Origin: Setoptus koraiensis
Lineage: Eukaryota > Arthropoda
DNA: 64,000 nt
Assembly (NCBI GenBank): GCA_048013815.1
Contig: CM106585.1
Span: 8,060,001 to 8,124,000, forward strand
Direction: 5' to 3'
Numbering within the stretch: the first letter of the stretch is position 1; each line of letters opens with the position of its first letter. A program made the translations under genes and the position numbers. This document shows, piece after piece, positions 1 through 12,200 of the stretch. Under the pieces are notes generated by a model. That model was not told the DNA's origin and searched no databases. It saw only the letters and a list, made by a program, of their open reading frames with translations.

Positions 1-1
1 A

Positions 2-1210
2 GAAATAGAATCAACATCCAATTGCAAAGTGAATGCTGAACCTATCTATGATACTAGTCCTAACCAGATATTATTGATCAATGGTCGAACTCAGAACCAG
101 ATGATGCACCATCAGCGCGAGCAAAACCAACAACCACATCATAATTCTAATCATTATGGCGTCTATGATGTTCATACATTGCAAAATTCGTCAGCATATC
201 AGAAGCCTCAATTGGTAGGGACAACTTCTAATTCATATTCTACCATTGTTCTATCAAGACAACATGGTAAAAATCCGCCACCTGTGCCAGTCAGAACAAA
301 CTCATTGAGATCTACAACCAGTCCTCTGCTTCCTCGTTCAAATCAAAATAAGTCCAGAGTATATCCCAGGTCTCTGCGATACAAAACCCAATGTGTTTCT
401 ACTATTAGTGCCAATAATTACGGAACTTTGAATAGGTTCAGGCAACGATATTCAGTTGGTCTCAGTGATAGCAATAGCAATATCGATACTATTTACGACT
501 CTCGTAGCGACGACTACTACCACAATAATGATAACGATACCAATTCGGATACAAACAGTATCAAGAGCCTACTTATCCCGACGAATAATAACGTCTCACC
601 TCAAAAGTCTTCATCGCCCAGTGTCACAAGTGTGAATACATACTCTAACAATTTTACAAGCCACCAGAGTCTACCTGCTAACAAGTCTGAACCCATAGAG
701 AGTCCGCCCACGACGAATAGTTACAACTGTTACAACAACTATGGTCACAGTATGGGAATGAACAATTTGAATAACAATAATAATTTTGTCAGCAGCACTA
801 GAGGACAGGATGAAGATTTTCCTCCCCCTCCATCGCCCTTACCTCTCATGGACTCCGAGGAAGATGAACAGTCCTTGCAAGCTTTAGATTCGGACCCTTC
901 GCAGCCTCTACAGTTGAATCATCAGTTTTCTATGATGTCTCTCGCAAATACTCGCCCACCACCTTTGCCAACTGATAATTGTATTCCATACAATGGTTAT
1001 GGCGAGACCGCGTACCCAAGTAATACCACCTCGGAGTTACAACAAAGAGTTCCTCATGCGCAGACATTATCGTTTTCACAAGGGCAAGCCTCTCACTTAA
1101 CACAGTATGGCAACAATCAGGTAGAAGATGACAGAATGATCAACAATCAAGCCTCTGCGTGGGCGTCCATATCACCATTTATCAGTCCTTGGCCGCTTCC
1201 CAGCAATTAA
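2..1210 (+). CDS. C-terminal exon of a protein with a proline-rich, tyrosine-containing tail (5' partial)
   Basis: The reading frame is open from base 2 to the TAA at 1208-1210 with no methionine near the left edge, so this is the last coding exon of a gene that begins outside the window. The visible ~400 residues are low complexity, rich in Asn, Ser, Gln and Pro, with no transmembrane segment. Notable short motifs: EPIYD and DTIYDS tyrosine sites, a PPPVPVR proline motif, PPPLP, and an FPPPP core flanked by acidic residues (DEDFPPPPSP), which fits the class I EVH1 ligand bound by Ena/VASP proteins. The protein ends in SPFISPWPLPSN. Such a tail is typical of axon-guidance or adhesion receptors (Robo, turtle/IGSF9, Fat-type cadherins), but the part that would identify the family is missing. 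It could equally be a cytoplasmic scaffold. The receptor idea is inference only. Confidence 0.75.
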   Translation, partial: EIESTSNCKVNAEPIYDTSPNQILLINGRTQNQMMHHQREQNQQPHHNSNHYGVYDVHTLQNSSAYQKPQLVGTTSNSYSTIVLSRQHGKNPPPVPVRTNSLRSTTSPLLPRSNQNKSRVYPRSLRYKTQCVSTISANNYGTLNRFRQRYSVGLSDSNSNIDTIYDSRSDDYYHNNDNDTNSDTNSIKSLLIPTNNNVSPQKSSSPSVTSVNTYSNNFTSHQSLPANKSEPIESPPTTNSYNCYNNYGHSMGMNNLNNNNNFVSSTRGQDEDFPPPPSPLPLMDSEEDEQSLQALDSDPSQPLQLNHQFSMMSLANTRPPPLPTDNCIPYNGYGETAYPSNTTSELQQRVPHAQTLSFSQGQASHLTQYGNNQVEDDRMINNQASAWASISPFISPWPLPSN

Positions 1211-1893
1211 TATACACTAAATTTAAGGACTGTTAAAGAGATGGTCTTAATGCTTTTGTCAGTAATCTTACTTGACTAGCTATTTGGGTCAAGTGGCTAG
1301 GCGTTCTCTTTAAATGTAGAAAGGGTTAAGGTAACATATATTACAGGTTACATGTAATCGAATTGATCTTTCATGCATCCTTGTAGTTTCTGTGCTTTGT
1401 TTGTAAGATGCAGGTATTTATGCAACTATTTCTGCACGCCAATAACTAAGAATGACGATAATGCTCTTGTCATTAGATGAGAAAGTTGGTGTCAAATAAA
1501 CATGTTTCCTCAATTGTTGATGTAAAATTTCTTGTTGTTATTGTCCCAATTGAGTGAGTAACCTTTGATCAGGACCATCAGTAGTTTACCCGACGACATC
1601 GTATACTAGATGTCAAAAAATGACTCCAAGCATTCTCTCTCTCCCTCTCAAATCCACCATTGGCTTACCAACAAACAATTCAGGGTTTTGACATGTTCAA
1701 ACCTTATTGCTACTATGTGTAGTGTTCCAACAGTAATTGTCATATGGACTTTTTAGTGTAGACCTTGAGTTGCTTTATGCACTTTTAATCAAGGAGAAGC
1801 TATCAAGCAAAATCTTGAACACTCAAGGTTAATAGAAATATATACTAGAATATTGTTACCCATTTAGAAAAGAAATATCCTTTTCCATTAACT
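1211..1893. other. 3' UTR of the first gene and convergent intergenic gap
   Basis: This 683-bp stretch separates the + strand gene ending at 1210 from the reductase gene ending at 1894 on the - strand. A canonical AATAAA lies at 1495-1500, so the upstream gene probably has a 3' UTR of about 300 bp. I see no further open frame or repeat. Confidence 0.6.
1495..1500 (+). terminator. Polyadenylation signal AATAAA of the first gene
   Basis: AATAAA about 285 bp downstream of the stop at 1210, the first such hexamer on this strand after the stop. Confidence 0.5.
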
Positions 1894-1898
1894 TTATT
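1893..1898 (-). terminator. Polyadenylation signal overlapping the reductase stop codon
   Basis: On the - strand the last codons read AAA TAA A, so AATAAA (plus-strand TTTATT, 1893-1898) contains the TAA stop itself. No other AATAAA occurs on this strand in the next ~90 bases. Confidence 0.55.
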
Positions 1899-2769
1899 TG
1901 TTAGCGTCAGAAAGACCTCTTGCTCTGTCTATAGATTGTTGGAAAGATTTTCCAATGTAAGAATTGATAGAATTCTCATGCCATGTGCTTAATCCATAGA
2001 TTGTACTACCCGCCGGCGATGAAACATCATCTCTAAGTTGATATGGATGTTTCCCCGTCTCGAGGCACATTTTGCCAGCCGCTATCGATAGTTGAGCTGC
2101 AGCTTGAAATGAATCTTGACGGCTTAGTCCATTCTTGACTCCAATATCACTAACAGCTTGTATAACTTCGAAAAAGAACGCTATACCACTTCCGGTAACA
2201 CCTGTACAAACATCAATTAGTTTTTCATCTTTTAATATGGTGGTTGTGGGAGCAAAAACTTCAAATAAGTTTTGTATTCGTTGTGAGTGCTCTTCTTGCA
2301 TATTTGGACTAATGTAGAGGAACGCGTTTGTTTGTTGTAACTCGGCAGCAACATTGAACATAGCTCTCACGATATTGTCTATAGGGAAATCCGAGGCCAT
2401 GGAGCTCTGTATATATTGTGTTGTTAAACCGGCTATAACTGATACGACAATGCAATTTGTGGGAATTTCTTTCAACATTGATGACAACGGTTCAATCTTT
2501 TGTTGAACTATCTGAGGTTTCACACACAGAAACACCACATTGGGTTGAAATTTTGCGATGAGTTGAAGGTCATGAGTAAGACAGGTTTGGATTCTGGCAC
2601 TTTTGAGCTTATCCAGGTTAACCCGAGACGGCGCCACAGCCAGTATTTGTAGTGCAGACTCCTCAAATCGGCTAGACTGTCCACGATTGTTACAATTGGT
2701 CAATCCCTTAATAACGCTCTGCGCAATTTTTCCTGCACCAATAAATAGTAGTCTAAGATTTTTGTCCAT
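1894..2769 (-). CDS. Pyrroline-5-carboxylate reductase (proline biosynthesis)
   Basis: Predicted 291-residue enzyme that reduces pyrroline-5-carboxylate to proline with NAD(P)H. The N-terminus has the Rossmann motif FIGAGKIAQ at residues 8-16, followed by VFLCVKPQ. The C-terminal dimerisation domain has TGSGIAFFFE and the family signature SSPAGSTIYGL. The length matches the family (about 270-320). The start chosen is the ATG at 2767-2769, just before the Rossmann strand; an upstream in-frame extension to 2850 has no family similarity and is rejected. No intron is needed. The SPAGSTIYGL signature is closest to the PYCR3/ProC-like type that I recall. Two usually conserved motifs are altered (see findings): the MPNTPA loop reads MFNVAA, and SGSGPA reads TGSGIA. 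The gene is divergent from syd, with about 970 bp between starts. An AATAAA overlaps its stop codon. Confidence 0.92.
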   Translation of the reverse strand: MDKNLRLLFIGAGKIAQSVIKGLTNCNNRGQSSRFEESALQILAVAPSRVNLDKLKSARIQTCLTHDLQLIAKFQPNVVFLCVKPQIVQQKIEPLSSMLKEIPTNCIVVSVIAGLTTQYIQSSMASDFPIDNIVRAMFNVAAELQQTNAFLYISPNMQEEHSQRIQNLFEVFAPTTTILKDEKLIDVCTGVTGSGIAFFFEVIQAVSDIGVKNGLSRQDSFQAAAQLSIAAGKMCLETGKHPYQLRDDVSSPAGSTIYGLSTWHENSINSYIGKSFQQSIDRARGLSDANK

Positions 2770-3741
2770 CTTCTCTGGGATCCCGAGGTTCACAATAATT
2801 ATGCAAAAACAATAGTCGATAATGTCATGTGTAAATTTACATAGACACAAACTATTGTCACTTCAGTAGGTGACAAATAGGTTTAACAGGTGTGTTACCA
2901 CGAGGGCACGGGTGGATTGTGGGAGTCGGCACAATTCATTGTGGTGGTGGTTTCCAGCGGCCAGCCTAACTTTAGATATTAGTCATCGACTGGCTGGCCA
3001 GGTGGCGCAGTCGAAACATACGAAAAATTCTTTATGCGACTTAAAGAGAGCGCATGAGTCTTTTGCAAGTGCACCACGATGACGAATTTTTAGATAGAAC
3101 TTGTGTGCGTACTGTGTGTGTTGCATTCAGTTTGTTTTAAATCTAATTCAACAAAGATCCGCTAGAGGCACTTGGTTCGTCATGGAAATTTACTGTCAAA
3201 GCTTGAACGTTACGTCTAACGTCTGTAATTTTTTCGGATGACTCACTTTTTTTTTAGTGTGCATTGAGCAATTACGGCATTACTGCATGTTTGTTTCTCT
3301 GTCGCTGACTTTCACAATCTAGTAGAGTGACTCTACGCAACACCTAATTGAACTATTTGAGCGGGCAAGGATTCCTTGCCATGGAAGGCGAGGCGCCACC
3401 TTGTGTAGTTTTTGATGAACTATGTTGGAGTGCATCGACGATAGCGCACACATAAACATACATGTAATCAACTATGCGTGGTGTTGACATTGCTCACATA
3501 ATTTTTATTGAGCAAAAATCACTACTATTATTGTTACACCATATTATCAGCATCCTAATATATAATTATTATTATCCCTATTGTACTAAATTTAATGTTA
3601 TCTAATATTTGTGTTAGTGATTTTTCCAGGACTACAAACCATTGATAGGGCACAACATTTTACACAACAAAGTCAATAATAACATTATTAGATAAACAAC
3701 AATATTGTAATTGATAATAATAATCAGATTGCTCGACCAGA
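2770..3741. other. Divergent intergenic region and 5' UTRs of reductase and syd
   Basis: The 972 bp between two divergent starts should hold both promoters. A pyrimidine-plus-CAG sequence (TTTTTCCAG, ending 3629) could be the acceptor of a 5' UTR intron of syd. An in-frame TAA at 3721-3723 supports the syd start at 3742. No convincing coding frame is present. Confidence 0.5.
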
Positions 3742-6700
3742 ATGACCAGTCACAACAACAAGGCAGCGGCAGCAGCAACTGCAGCAGCTGCATCGCCACC
3801 ACCCCAGCCACCTCCTCCACTAGAAACCCTATCACCCGAGACAGATGATATGCAAGAAAATGAAACCGTATATGAATTTGGATCATCTTCCACCCCCAAC
3901 ACCTCAACAAACAACTCAAATCTTAATACTGTGGTAGGCAGACTAGATAATGCCACCTCTTCTTCTACTCCTAACAATAAGAATAAGAACAATTCTAGCA
4001 TTAGTAATATTAGCATAAGCAGCAATAGTAACAGTAGTCTTGTTATTTCATTACCAACTCAAGCTATTCAATCACCAAATCAAACAACAAAATCCAACAC
4101 TAGTCAATTGCCAAATCCAAACTTTGACTCGCATGTTATTTCTGAGCGTGTTAAAAATTTGGCAACACAAATCTATCAGGAACTTAAACGGATTATATCT
4201 AGATGTAATTACGATGAGGACGTCCTGTCTGGATTAATGCCACTCATAGTTAGAGTATTGGAATCGCTAGATTTGGCTTTGATTGAGAACCAACAATTGC
4301 AAGTTGAATTAGAACTATGCAAGGACGACAATGAACAACTAGTGATGATGTTCGAAAAAGAGAAAGTGGCAAAGAGAGCCACAGACAAGAAACTCATTGA
4401 GAGCGAATATGCGTATGAGGAAGAAAGGCAGCAGCATCAACAGAAGATAGAATCTTTGGAGAACATTGTCAAAATGTTTGAACTCAAATCCAAGAACGCT
4501 TCTGACCAAGGTAATTATATTCAGAACTATTATTAATAATTTTTTACTCCCAAATTTATCGTCGAGACTGTTCATTAAACTGGAGTTGTTTCTTTTATAC
4601 CTATCTATATATATCTTCTGCCCCTCATTACACAGCCACACGTCTGGAAGAGAAAGATGCCGAACGAGTAGCAGAATACAATAAATTACATGACAGATAC
4701 TCAGAGCTACTTAAATCGCATTGTGATGTTATGGAAAAAGTGAGGCACTTCCTTGGGACTGATGCAAACGATGTAGTCCACCTAAGTAACCTAAATGTTC
4801 CTTCATCAATGGTTTCATCTACTGAATTATCCGACCAGCCAATGAGTCACCAAGTCGGTCGTGCCAAATTGAAGAGTCACGATAACCTCTCCGATAGTCG
4901 TGGTAATATTAACAAGCGAAATGTAGACTCTACAACCTTGGGCTCAGGTAGATCAGTATGGAACGATACTGAGATGACTTTAGAGGATGCCTCGCTAGTA
5001 GTTATTGAGGATGATGATGAAAATGTGTCCAACTCTGGTGATAAAAGCCACCAGAATATGGACGAACGTAGCGAACAAGATAATGAGTCCAGTGATAAAG
5101 ACTCTATTACTTACACTTCAATGGAAAGAGAATTTAGAAAACTTATCCAAGAGAATAAGGATTTACTAAATACAAAGAATGCATTGAATGTAGTCAAAGA
5201 TGATCTCATTGCCGAAGTAGACAGGTTGTCCAATGTTGTGTCTATGTATGAGCAGGAAATCAAACAACTAAGCGGCGTCAAGGAGCAATTGCGACAGAAG
5301 AATTCCAATTTAGAGGCCGAGTTACGCAAATCGAGAGAAGAGTTTACCAAAGCTCAACAGAAGATAAAAGAGGTGAGAATTTATTCATTATCTATAGAAA
5401 TCCTCACACAAAATAACCATTCTATAAGCTAATGATAATCTTTTGTTCTTTTCAATAGAATGATGAAGAGGGTGTACCTTATTCACAAAGAAAAAGATTT
5501 AGTCGTGTTGAAATGGCCAAAGTACTAATGGAACGCAACAACTACAAGGAAAAATTGATAGAGTTACAGGACGCGGTTCGATACACTGAACACGTTAGAC
5601 AAAACAAAATGGAAACTGAGAAACGCTCTGGTCTTTGGAAATTGTTAGTTTACGTTCTAGATTGATCTTCTAGATAAGTGCAACTCCGATTCTAACCATT
5701 TTATTTATTATAGCAATACCCTCTCCTTTGAGGAATAACAATAACATGAAAAGCTCCCATCCTGACCCGCTTAAGTGCAAATGCAATCGCATACTTAGAT
5801 GTGCACACGCATCTAAGTAGATGATAATGAGAATCAAGTCTAGTCATGAAACGCAGCAATCGAAATTCTCCAACATGCAATCTCAATAGATTTATTTTCA
5901 AATGAATTAAAAAACCTAAATACTCCGATCCGGCATCAATAGCACTGTCAAGTCGCGGCATTATATAATTCATATCTAAAATTTCCTAACCGGACCTCCA
6001 TTTGCCCAAGCCGATACGTTACTATTGCTAATCATACAACTCTTACTAACATAACTCACACTAACTCCATTTAAATCTCTTTTTCTCTGTCTCTTCTACT
6101 CTTGAACTCTTCACTACTTTCAATCTAAAAACAACATTAACTTTTGCTCAATCAAACAACCTCTAACTAGACCGAATCTCACCAGGTAGTTAGAAAATAT
6201 ATCAAATGTTTAGGCCTTTAACCCACTATAGCACAATACGCAAGCAATATGAGATTGAAACTGTAGCAATCCAATAACTATGAGCACATATACACACTCT
6301 ACAATTGCTTCTCAATATGGCATATTCTAGAAAATTAACCTATTCTTAAAAAATCCCTAAGTTACAGACCGCACATAGCAGAAGTTAATCTTACGTTCTT
6401 TTTCTTTTTTTACGCACCACCACTTTACAACCTTTATACCCAATCCTTATTTTCATTCATTTACACTCATACAAATGCACTAAATACCTTTGTGAAAATG
6501 AATTAGCTTTAGCAACTTGTTTGGCGCACAAGCTCCGGGTAATGGAATGGGTGGTTCCCCGAATATGGCTAGCTCGCGAAATTCGAGCCCCGTTGTGTCT
6601 TACCATAGTTCAGTGACTGCAGATTCTAAAAATCAAATAGCCACTGGTTTCGATGCCATGCAAGCTGGTTCTAGGTTAACAGGTTCTAGGTCGTCTAACA

Positions 6701-9239
6701 CTCAGCGACTGACAGCAAATACAGACCTTGTTCTTCTCATGGATGCTGATTTAACTAGTGATAGAAACAGGGCTATGCGATCTAGCCGCGACATGTCAGA
6801 TAGAATTCAGGCATACGGTTGGAGCTTGCCAACAAATAGTATGAGCGCAACAAAGCAGGTTCAAATGGACGCCGGCCAACAATTACAATCTAGTTCGACG
6901 AGTAGTGGCTCGGTTGTAGTGGGTGGTGTTGGTACTGGTAGTGGGTTGCAAGTACCTGTTCCACTTTATTGTCGACCACTCAGCGGGGACTCGCTCGGTA
7001 TGAAGATCTGGTGTGCGACTGCTATCGACCTCAGTGGAGGTGATTCATCCTCGAACAATGGTCTGACCCCCGAAGACGTTGATCGTGCTGTTGACAAAGA
7101 CGACAATGGTGAGCGCAGTGATAGATCTTCTTCGGCCGCCTTAAAGACTCTGGAAGAGGAGGTAGCTCGAGCTTTGAGAAAAACAACTAACAGGTCGATG
7201 GTAATTTCTGGCCAAGGTGACTTATCTCGATCAAGTCAACAAGTAGCCAGTAATAGTCCAAATGGTGATGATAATAATACTGCTGATGATGACGACAATC
7301 AAGTGTCTACTTGCGTATGGATTTGCAGTACCCAACACTCGAGGAGTAAAATAACAATCATAGATATCAAGAATAAGCCGAATGATGTGCTGGATTCTTT
7401 TTATGTTCAAACTTACCTGTATTGTATCAAATCAATACCGGGTGCTAAATCGAGCGATTTCCTAAGCGCCATTCCTGATTCGAGTACTAAAACAGACAAA
7501 AATCCTGGTGAAAGAGAAACTAGTTCAATTTTGACAGAACTACTAAACGATATGCCCAATACTTACAAACTAATCAAGGTTGACAAAGAAACTGAAATAC
7601 AGTTGCGTCAACGTAAACTAAAATCTTCGCTTAGCCAACAAGCGTCTCTAGATAAGTTAGAGCCACTAACTGATCACTCAACTAATCCGGCTGATAGGCC
7701 AAATGTACAGAAATTTCAAACATCAACCGTTAACAATACTACAACAACTTCTCAAGCAACTAGAAGCAGGATGGATGAGAGTGACGCAGAAATATCTCGC
7801 ATTTTAGACGATAACACAAGTGTTGGTATAACAACGCTTCAAAAGCTCGAGGATTATGTCGCCCATACTCAACCGAGTGATACTATTAATTCTGACGGGA
7901 CAGATGCAAATGTCACAGATGACAATTCGACTGGTCCTCTTCAGCCTAACGATTGCCAGCAAACGGACCCATCTGAATTGATTCAAGGTCATCCTCTCCA
8001 ACAAGATTCCACGGCTATTATTTATTATCAGCCTATATCTACTTACTTGCCTACCGTTTGGATGGGTGGTAAGGATTGCACTCTTTATGTTCATTCGGCC
8101 ATTGGCCAATGGAAGGATTGTGTAGCTTGTGTTAAATTGCCCGATTCTATTATACAGATTTGTCATCATCGCGGACGAGTATTTATTGCTTTAGCGAATG
8201 GTCAATTATGCGTATTTATGCGATGCAGCAAAACTAAACGCTGGGATGTCTCTCAATATTTGATCATCGATGTAGGAACTATAGCAGAAAATTTATGCAA
8301 TCAAACAGGATGCACTGGCATTGAAACAAACAATCCACTGATCTCAAGAAGAAACAATTCACAAGAAAGCAACGAGTCACCGCAGCATGGCAGCACTCCA
8401 ACAAGGGCAAGCAATGTTGCAAACAAGAGAAAAACTGTAGCCGGTATCAGATGTCTAGAATTGGCTAACGGAAATCTGTGGATAGGATATCGGAATATGA
8501 TTTTTATAATGGATACTGTAACACTTCGCATGAGACATAACTTCAATGTCGTACCTCAAATAGACAATCAAGTTCGTCAATTAGTCTCGATGAAAGATGG
8601 TGTGTTTTGTTGTTTGAGGTCAGACTTGATACTGCGATTATATTCAGCCTTGAAACCATATCAACATATTCAGGACATTGACATTGAGCCGTTAGTCACG
8701 CGTATGATCTCCCCAAAGGCATTTGTAATCTCTAGAATAACCGCTTTAAGAGCAGTGGACAATGTTCTCTGGATCGGTAACGCTCATGGGATTATATTAA
8801 CTATACCTTGTGATTTAGACCCACAAGCCTCTGAGATGTCTGGCTCGTCACAAGACGGAACAACCGAAATGAGTCGCTTAGAATTGCGAGAAAACAGTAA
8901 CAACGAGGGATTGTCGATTGCTCAATACGTACCAAAGTGTGACATTTCCAATGCTCATGTAAGATATATTGCTACTTCGACCATTTGTGCAATGTCATAT
9001 ATCATTAGTCATTCTCTAATCTCTTTGTCTATAATTCATCCATCTCTCTCTTATAAATCGATTAGATATCATTTCATGGCCACAAGGACGCAGTTAAATT
9101 TTTTGTTCATTCGCACAAATTGATGCTCAGTGGAGGCGAGGGGTACTTCGACTTCAGACTAAATATTGACGATCAATCCAAACCGACAAGCTCGTCCAGC
9201 GATAAGAGTCATCTTATACTATGGCAACTACTGAAATAG
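3742..9239 (+). CDS. syd: JIP3/JIP4-family kinesin/dynein scaffold (Sunday driver)
   Basis: Five coding exons: 3742-4510, 4636-5372, 5459-5643, 6507-8958 and 9066-9239, joining to 1438 residues in one frame with GT-AG borders. The family scaffolds JNK kinases and links kinesin-1 light chain, dynein/dynactin and ARF6 on axonal vesicles. Residues 1-125 are Ala/Pro/Ser/Asn-rich. The RH1 domain follows at ~130-215 (SERVKNLATQIYQELKRI, QVELELCKDDNEQL). A coiled coil/leucine zipper lies at ~418-502 (TKNALNVVKDDLIAEVDRL), then the RH2 region at 503-564 (RKRFSRVEMAKVLMERNNY). A YGWSLP stretch and a WD40-like beta propeller from ~1074 to the end complete it, finishing FHGHKDAVKFF and HLILWQLLK. The exon 3/4 junction restores the family's KFFSNLF across an 863-bp intron; the last junction restores AHISFHGH. 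An in-frame stop precedes the ATG. Human homologues are of similar length. Confidence 0.95.
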
Positions 9240-12200
9240 ACTCATCTGGTTTCTAAGAATCAAATAAAATAGTCCATTTATAGTTTGTGACGATGAACAA
9301 ATCATGAACATTCTTGATAGCATGGAAAGTAAAAGAATAAATGTGGAATATAGAGGTGATTTACCAGAATATTCGTCTCCCTTTTAGACTTCCAGTGACT
9401 ATCAGTTTTCGCCTCAATCTGATCTTCGCACATTCTAAAATAGTTTCGATTTTCAGATATCGCTGCTGAAAGATGTGAGAAATTGATAGTAGTGTCCAAC
9501 AATCAGTTGTAACCGAAGACATATCACATCTAGGAGCGGTATTTTTTCATCCGCCATGCTCAAAGACGATGGCAGAGAACATAAAAACTATGGAGATAAC
9601 GAGAAGAAAAAAATCTTTATAATCGAAATATCCACCTTTCGCTAGCATCGATAGCTTGAACATATCGAAGGAAGCTTCATGATATTATTGCAAAAACTGA
9701 TAGGAGATATCTATAATCAAATCAGCTCTGAAAAGGATCATGCGCATCGAATGAGAGTGACAGTGAAACACCCTATGAAAAACTGAGCCTGTTTTTCCTG
9801 TTTATCTCGTCAACTGTTAGTCGAACAAATCTAAGACTAACGGCATCGTGTTCGGCATTCTCTTATCCAGCTGAATACCGAGTTTCAAACTCGTATCCCG
9901 AACCTTGCATAACTCAGGAACCGGAAGTTTCCGCAGTTTCGGACTGAATAAGTTATCGATTGGAGGCCCTACGGGCGTTCTGTGTGAAATTTCATAGGAA
10001 TGGGAGTGTGGCGCTATTACTCAGAACACCAAAATACTTTTCTACAGGGTGCAATGTATACTAGGTATTCAGTGATTTAGGTTGCTTAAATTGTAATGTG
10101 TTACAATTACTCTCTTAAACTTAATTTAAAACTGAGTCAGACTGGACTATACCATAAACAAGAAGTCGGTTGGTCGTTCGAAGTAAGACTGACGATCCGT
10201 AGATCAGCGGGGTGTGTTTATATAATTTTTTCTCGATCTTTTTTTATACGTTCAAACTTTTTCGGTGGCAAGGATTCTGTCATCACGCGCCGAGATAAGT
10301 TTGGACCCATTTCCATTAACAGTGAACTATTTTTGCTGGATTTCTGCACGAGAATCAGTTTTACAGCAAGTTTTTACGTCAGAAACTCTTCATTCAGTCA
10401 TGTTACGAGTCTATGGCGCAACCTATGATGATGAAGTCATTGTCAACCGATTACCTTTGAGACTCAAAGTTTGAGTCATATTCCTTGAAAATAAAATTTT
10501 GAGCGCCCCCTGCCGTGGGGATCGGAAGTTATTTTAGAGAAAGTTACTCGGTTCTAAAAAAGGCACCCAGAACATGTGGCGATGGGTAAAGCACTGGGTT
10601 ATTGTTGTACGGGGGTGTAGTGAATATTCATCTGACTGTCGGAATATCCATAGAGCATGAGCGGCAGCTTTGCTCCCAATGGGAGGCTCCCATATCATAA
10701 TACACGGACGGTGGAGCGTCTGGTCTCACAACAGCACACACAAACAGTGCCGCACGTCTCCTAGCAACGAACTGCTCGCATAGCAGACAAACACGTTGAA
10801 GCATCAGAACAAAATGACACTGGTAAAATATGTTATTTGTCACGAGTCTGATATGTAGAACAACTAGATCAGTGAGCCGAGCAGATGGATAAAGAATTAA
10901 TTTATATTGAATATACTATTTATACACACACATGGTCACCATTATCAATAGTAAAATCTTCGCTAAAACAACACAATAATAATACCTGCGGTCTAAGTGG
11001 ATCCAACTAGAAGCTTGGCTATCCCGTTCTGTAAACAACCCTAACGCTCGTTGTAAAGCCGACAATAGTAATATTGTTCAGAAATTAATCAATGAACAAC
11101 CCGATACTATTTAACACAAGAGACATCACGTCCGCGTAACTACATGCATACAATTATTATTATTTTTACAATCGAGAAGAAATAGTAGATTTAGTGAACC
11201 CATTCGAGGAACAGACGCGCCTAGAGTCTCTTCACGGAGTCACATTTTTAATTTCAATAAGAAAAAACTACACTATAAAACAATAACCATATTGTCTATC
11301 GGGAACGAAAATAGACTCGATTTATCGGGAGTTTATCACATCACTCTAATTATTGCAAACAACAATAACTGAACACCGTTCGATCAAAGGAATAGTGCGA
11401 GCTATGATTACAACTAGCGGTGGCTACACAACATTATTAATGTTATTATCAATATTGCACTAACTGATAGGCACTACACTAGTCCACATAATAACATAAC
11501 TATTTATTACAATAGTTGCCATATTCATCTGTCGATTGAAGTAGCAACTAACAAGCATATTCGCGTAATCTTGTGGATCTTTATGAAACACAACAGAAGA
11601 ATAGTAAGCTAAATCTCTAATATTGTTGTCCTGGAAACGAAGCGATAAAACTTTGTTTAATTACAACAACTATTGCTAATATTGTTTCTGTATGCGAATT
11701 TAAGTGTGTGTGTCTATCCATCTGTATAGCTCCATCATTACTACTCCCAATCATCATCATCATAACAGCAAAAAACAAATTGTAATCGACATCAACAAGT
11801 TGCCCAGTACAATTGCATCGATGAACTAGTCATTCCAGTTGTCATACTATACCATTCCTACGAAGCACAACAACATTTGTGTATATACCCCAACTTTCAT
11901 TTGAGTACAGCAATCCAGCCAAACATCATAATTTTTAATAGTAGACCACCTGTGTTAAATCCTAGCGTAATAAATGCAGCGGGATCTATCATCTACCGAG
12001 GAATGGGTGTATTCCAGAGAATCATGAATGTACCATATGCATACATTACAATTGCACCGATTTGAAATAATTGTGCTAATATATGATCGGTGTGGCTAGT
12101 CAAATATCATTATTTCGTTGATTTTTCGGTATTAAATAATTGTCAAAATATTCCGTAAATTTCAGCTCTAATCACCTAATCCTATAATCTTAAGACGAAT

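Noticed and set aside
2770-2850. N-terminal extension of the reductase by 27 residues
   Set aside because: The extension has no family similarity and lies upstream of a good ATG placed directly before the Rossmann fold.
10096-10474. Two overlapping open frames, one with a faint resemblance (MLRVYGATYDDEVIVNRL) to mariner N-terminal regions
   Set aside because: The match is too short and imperfect; no terminal repeats or catalytic motifs were found nearby.
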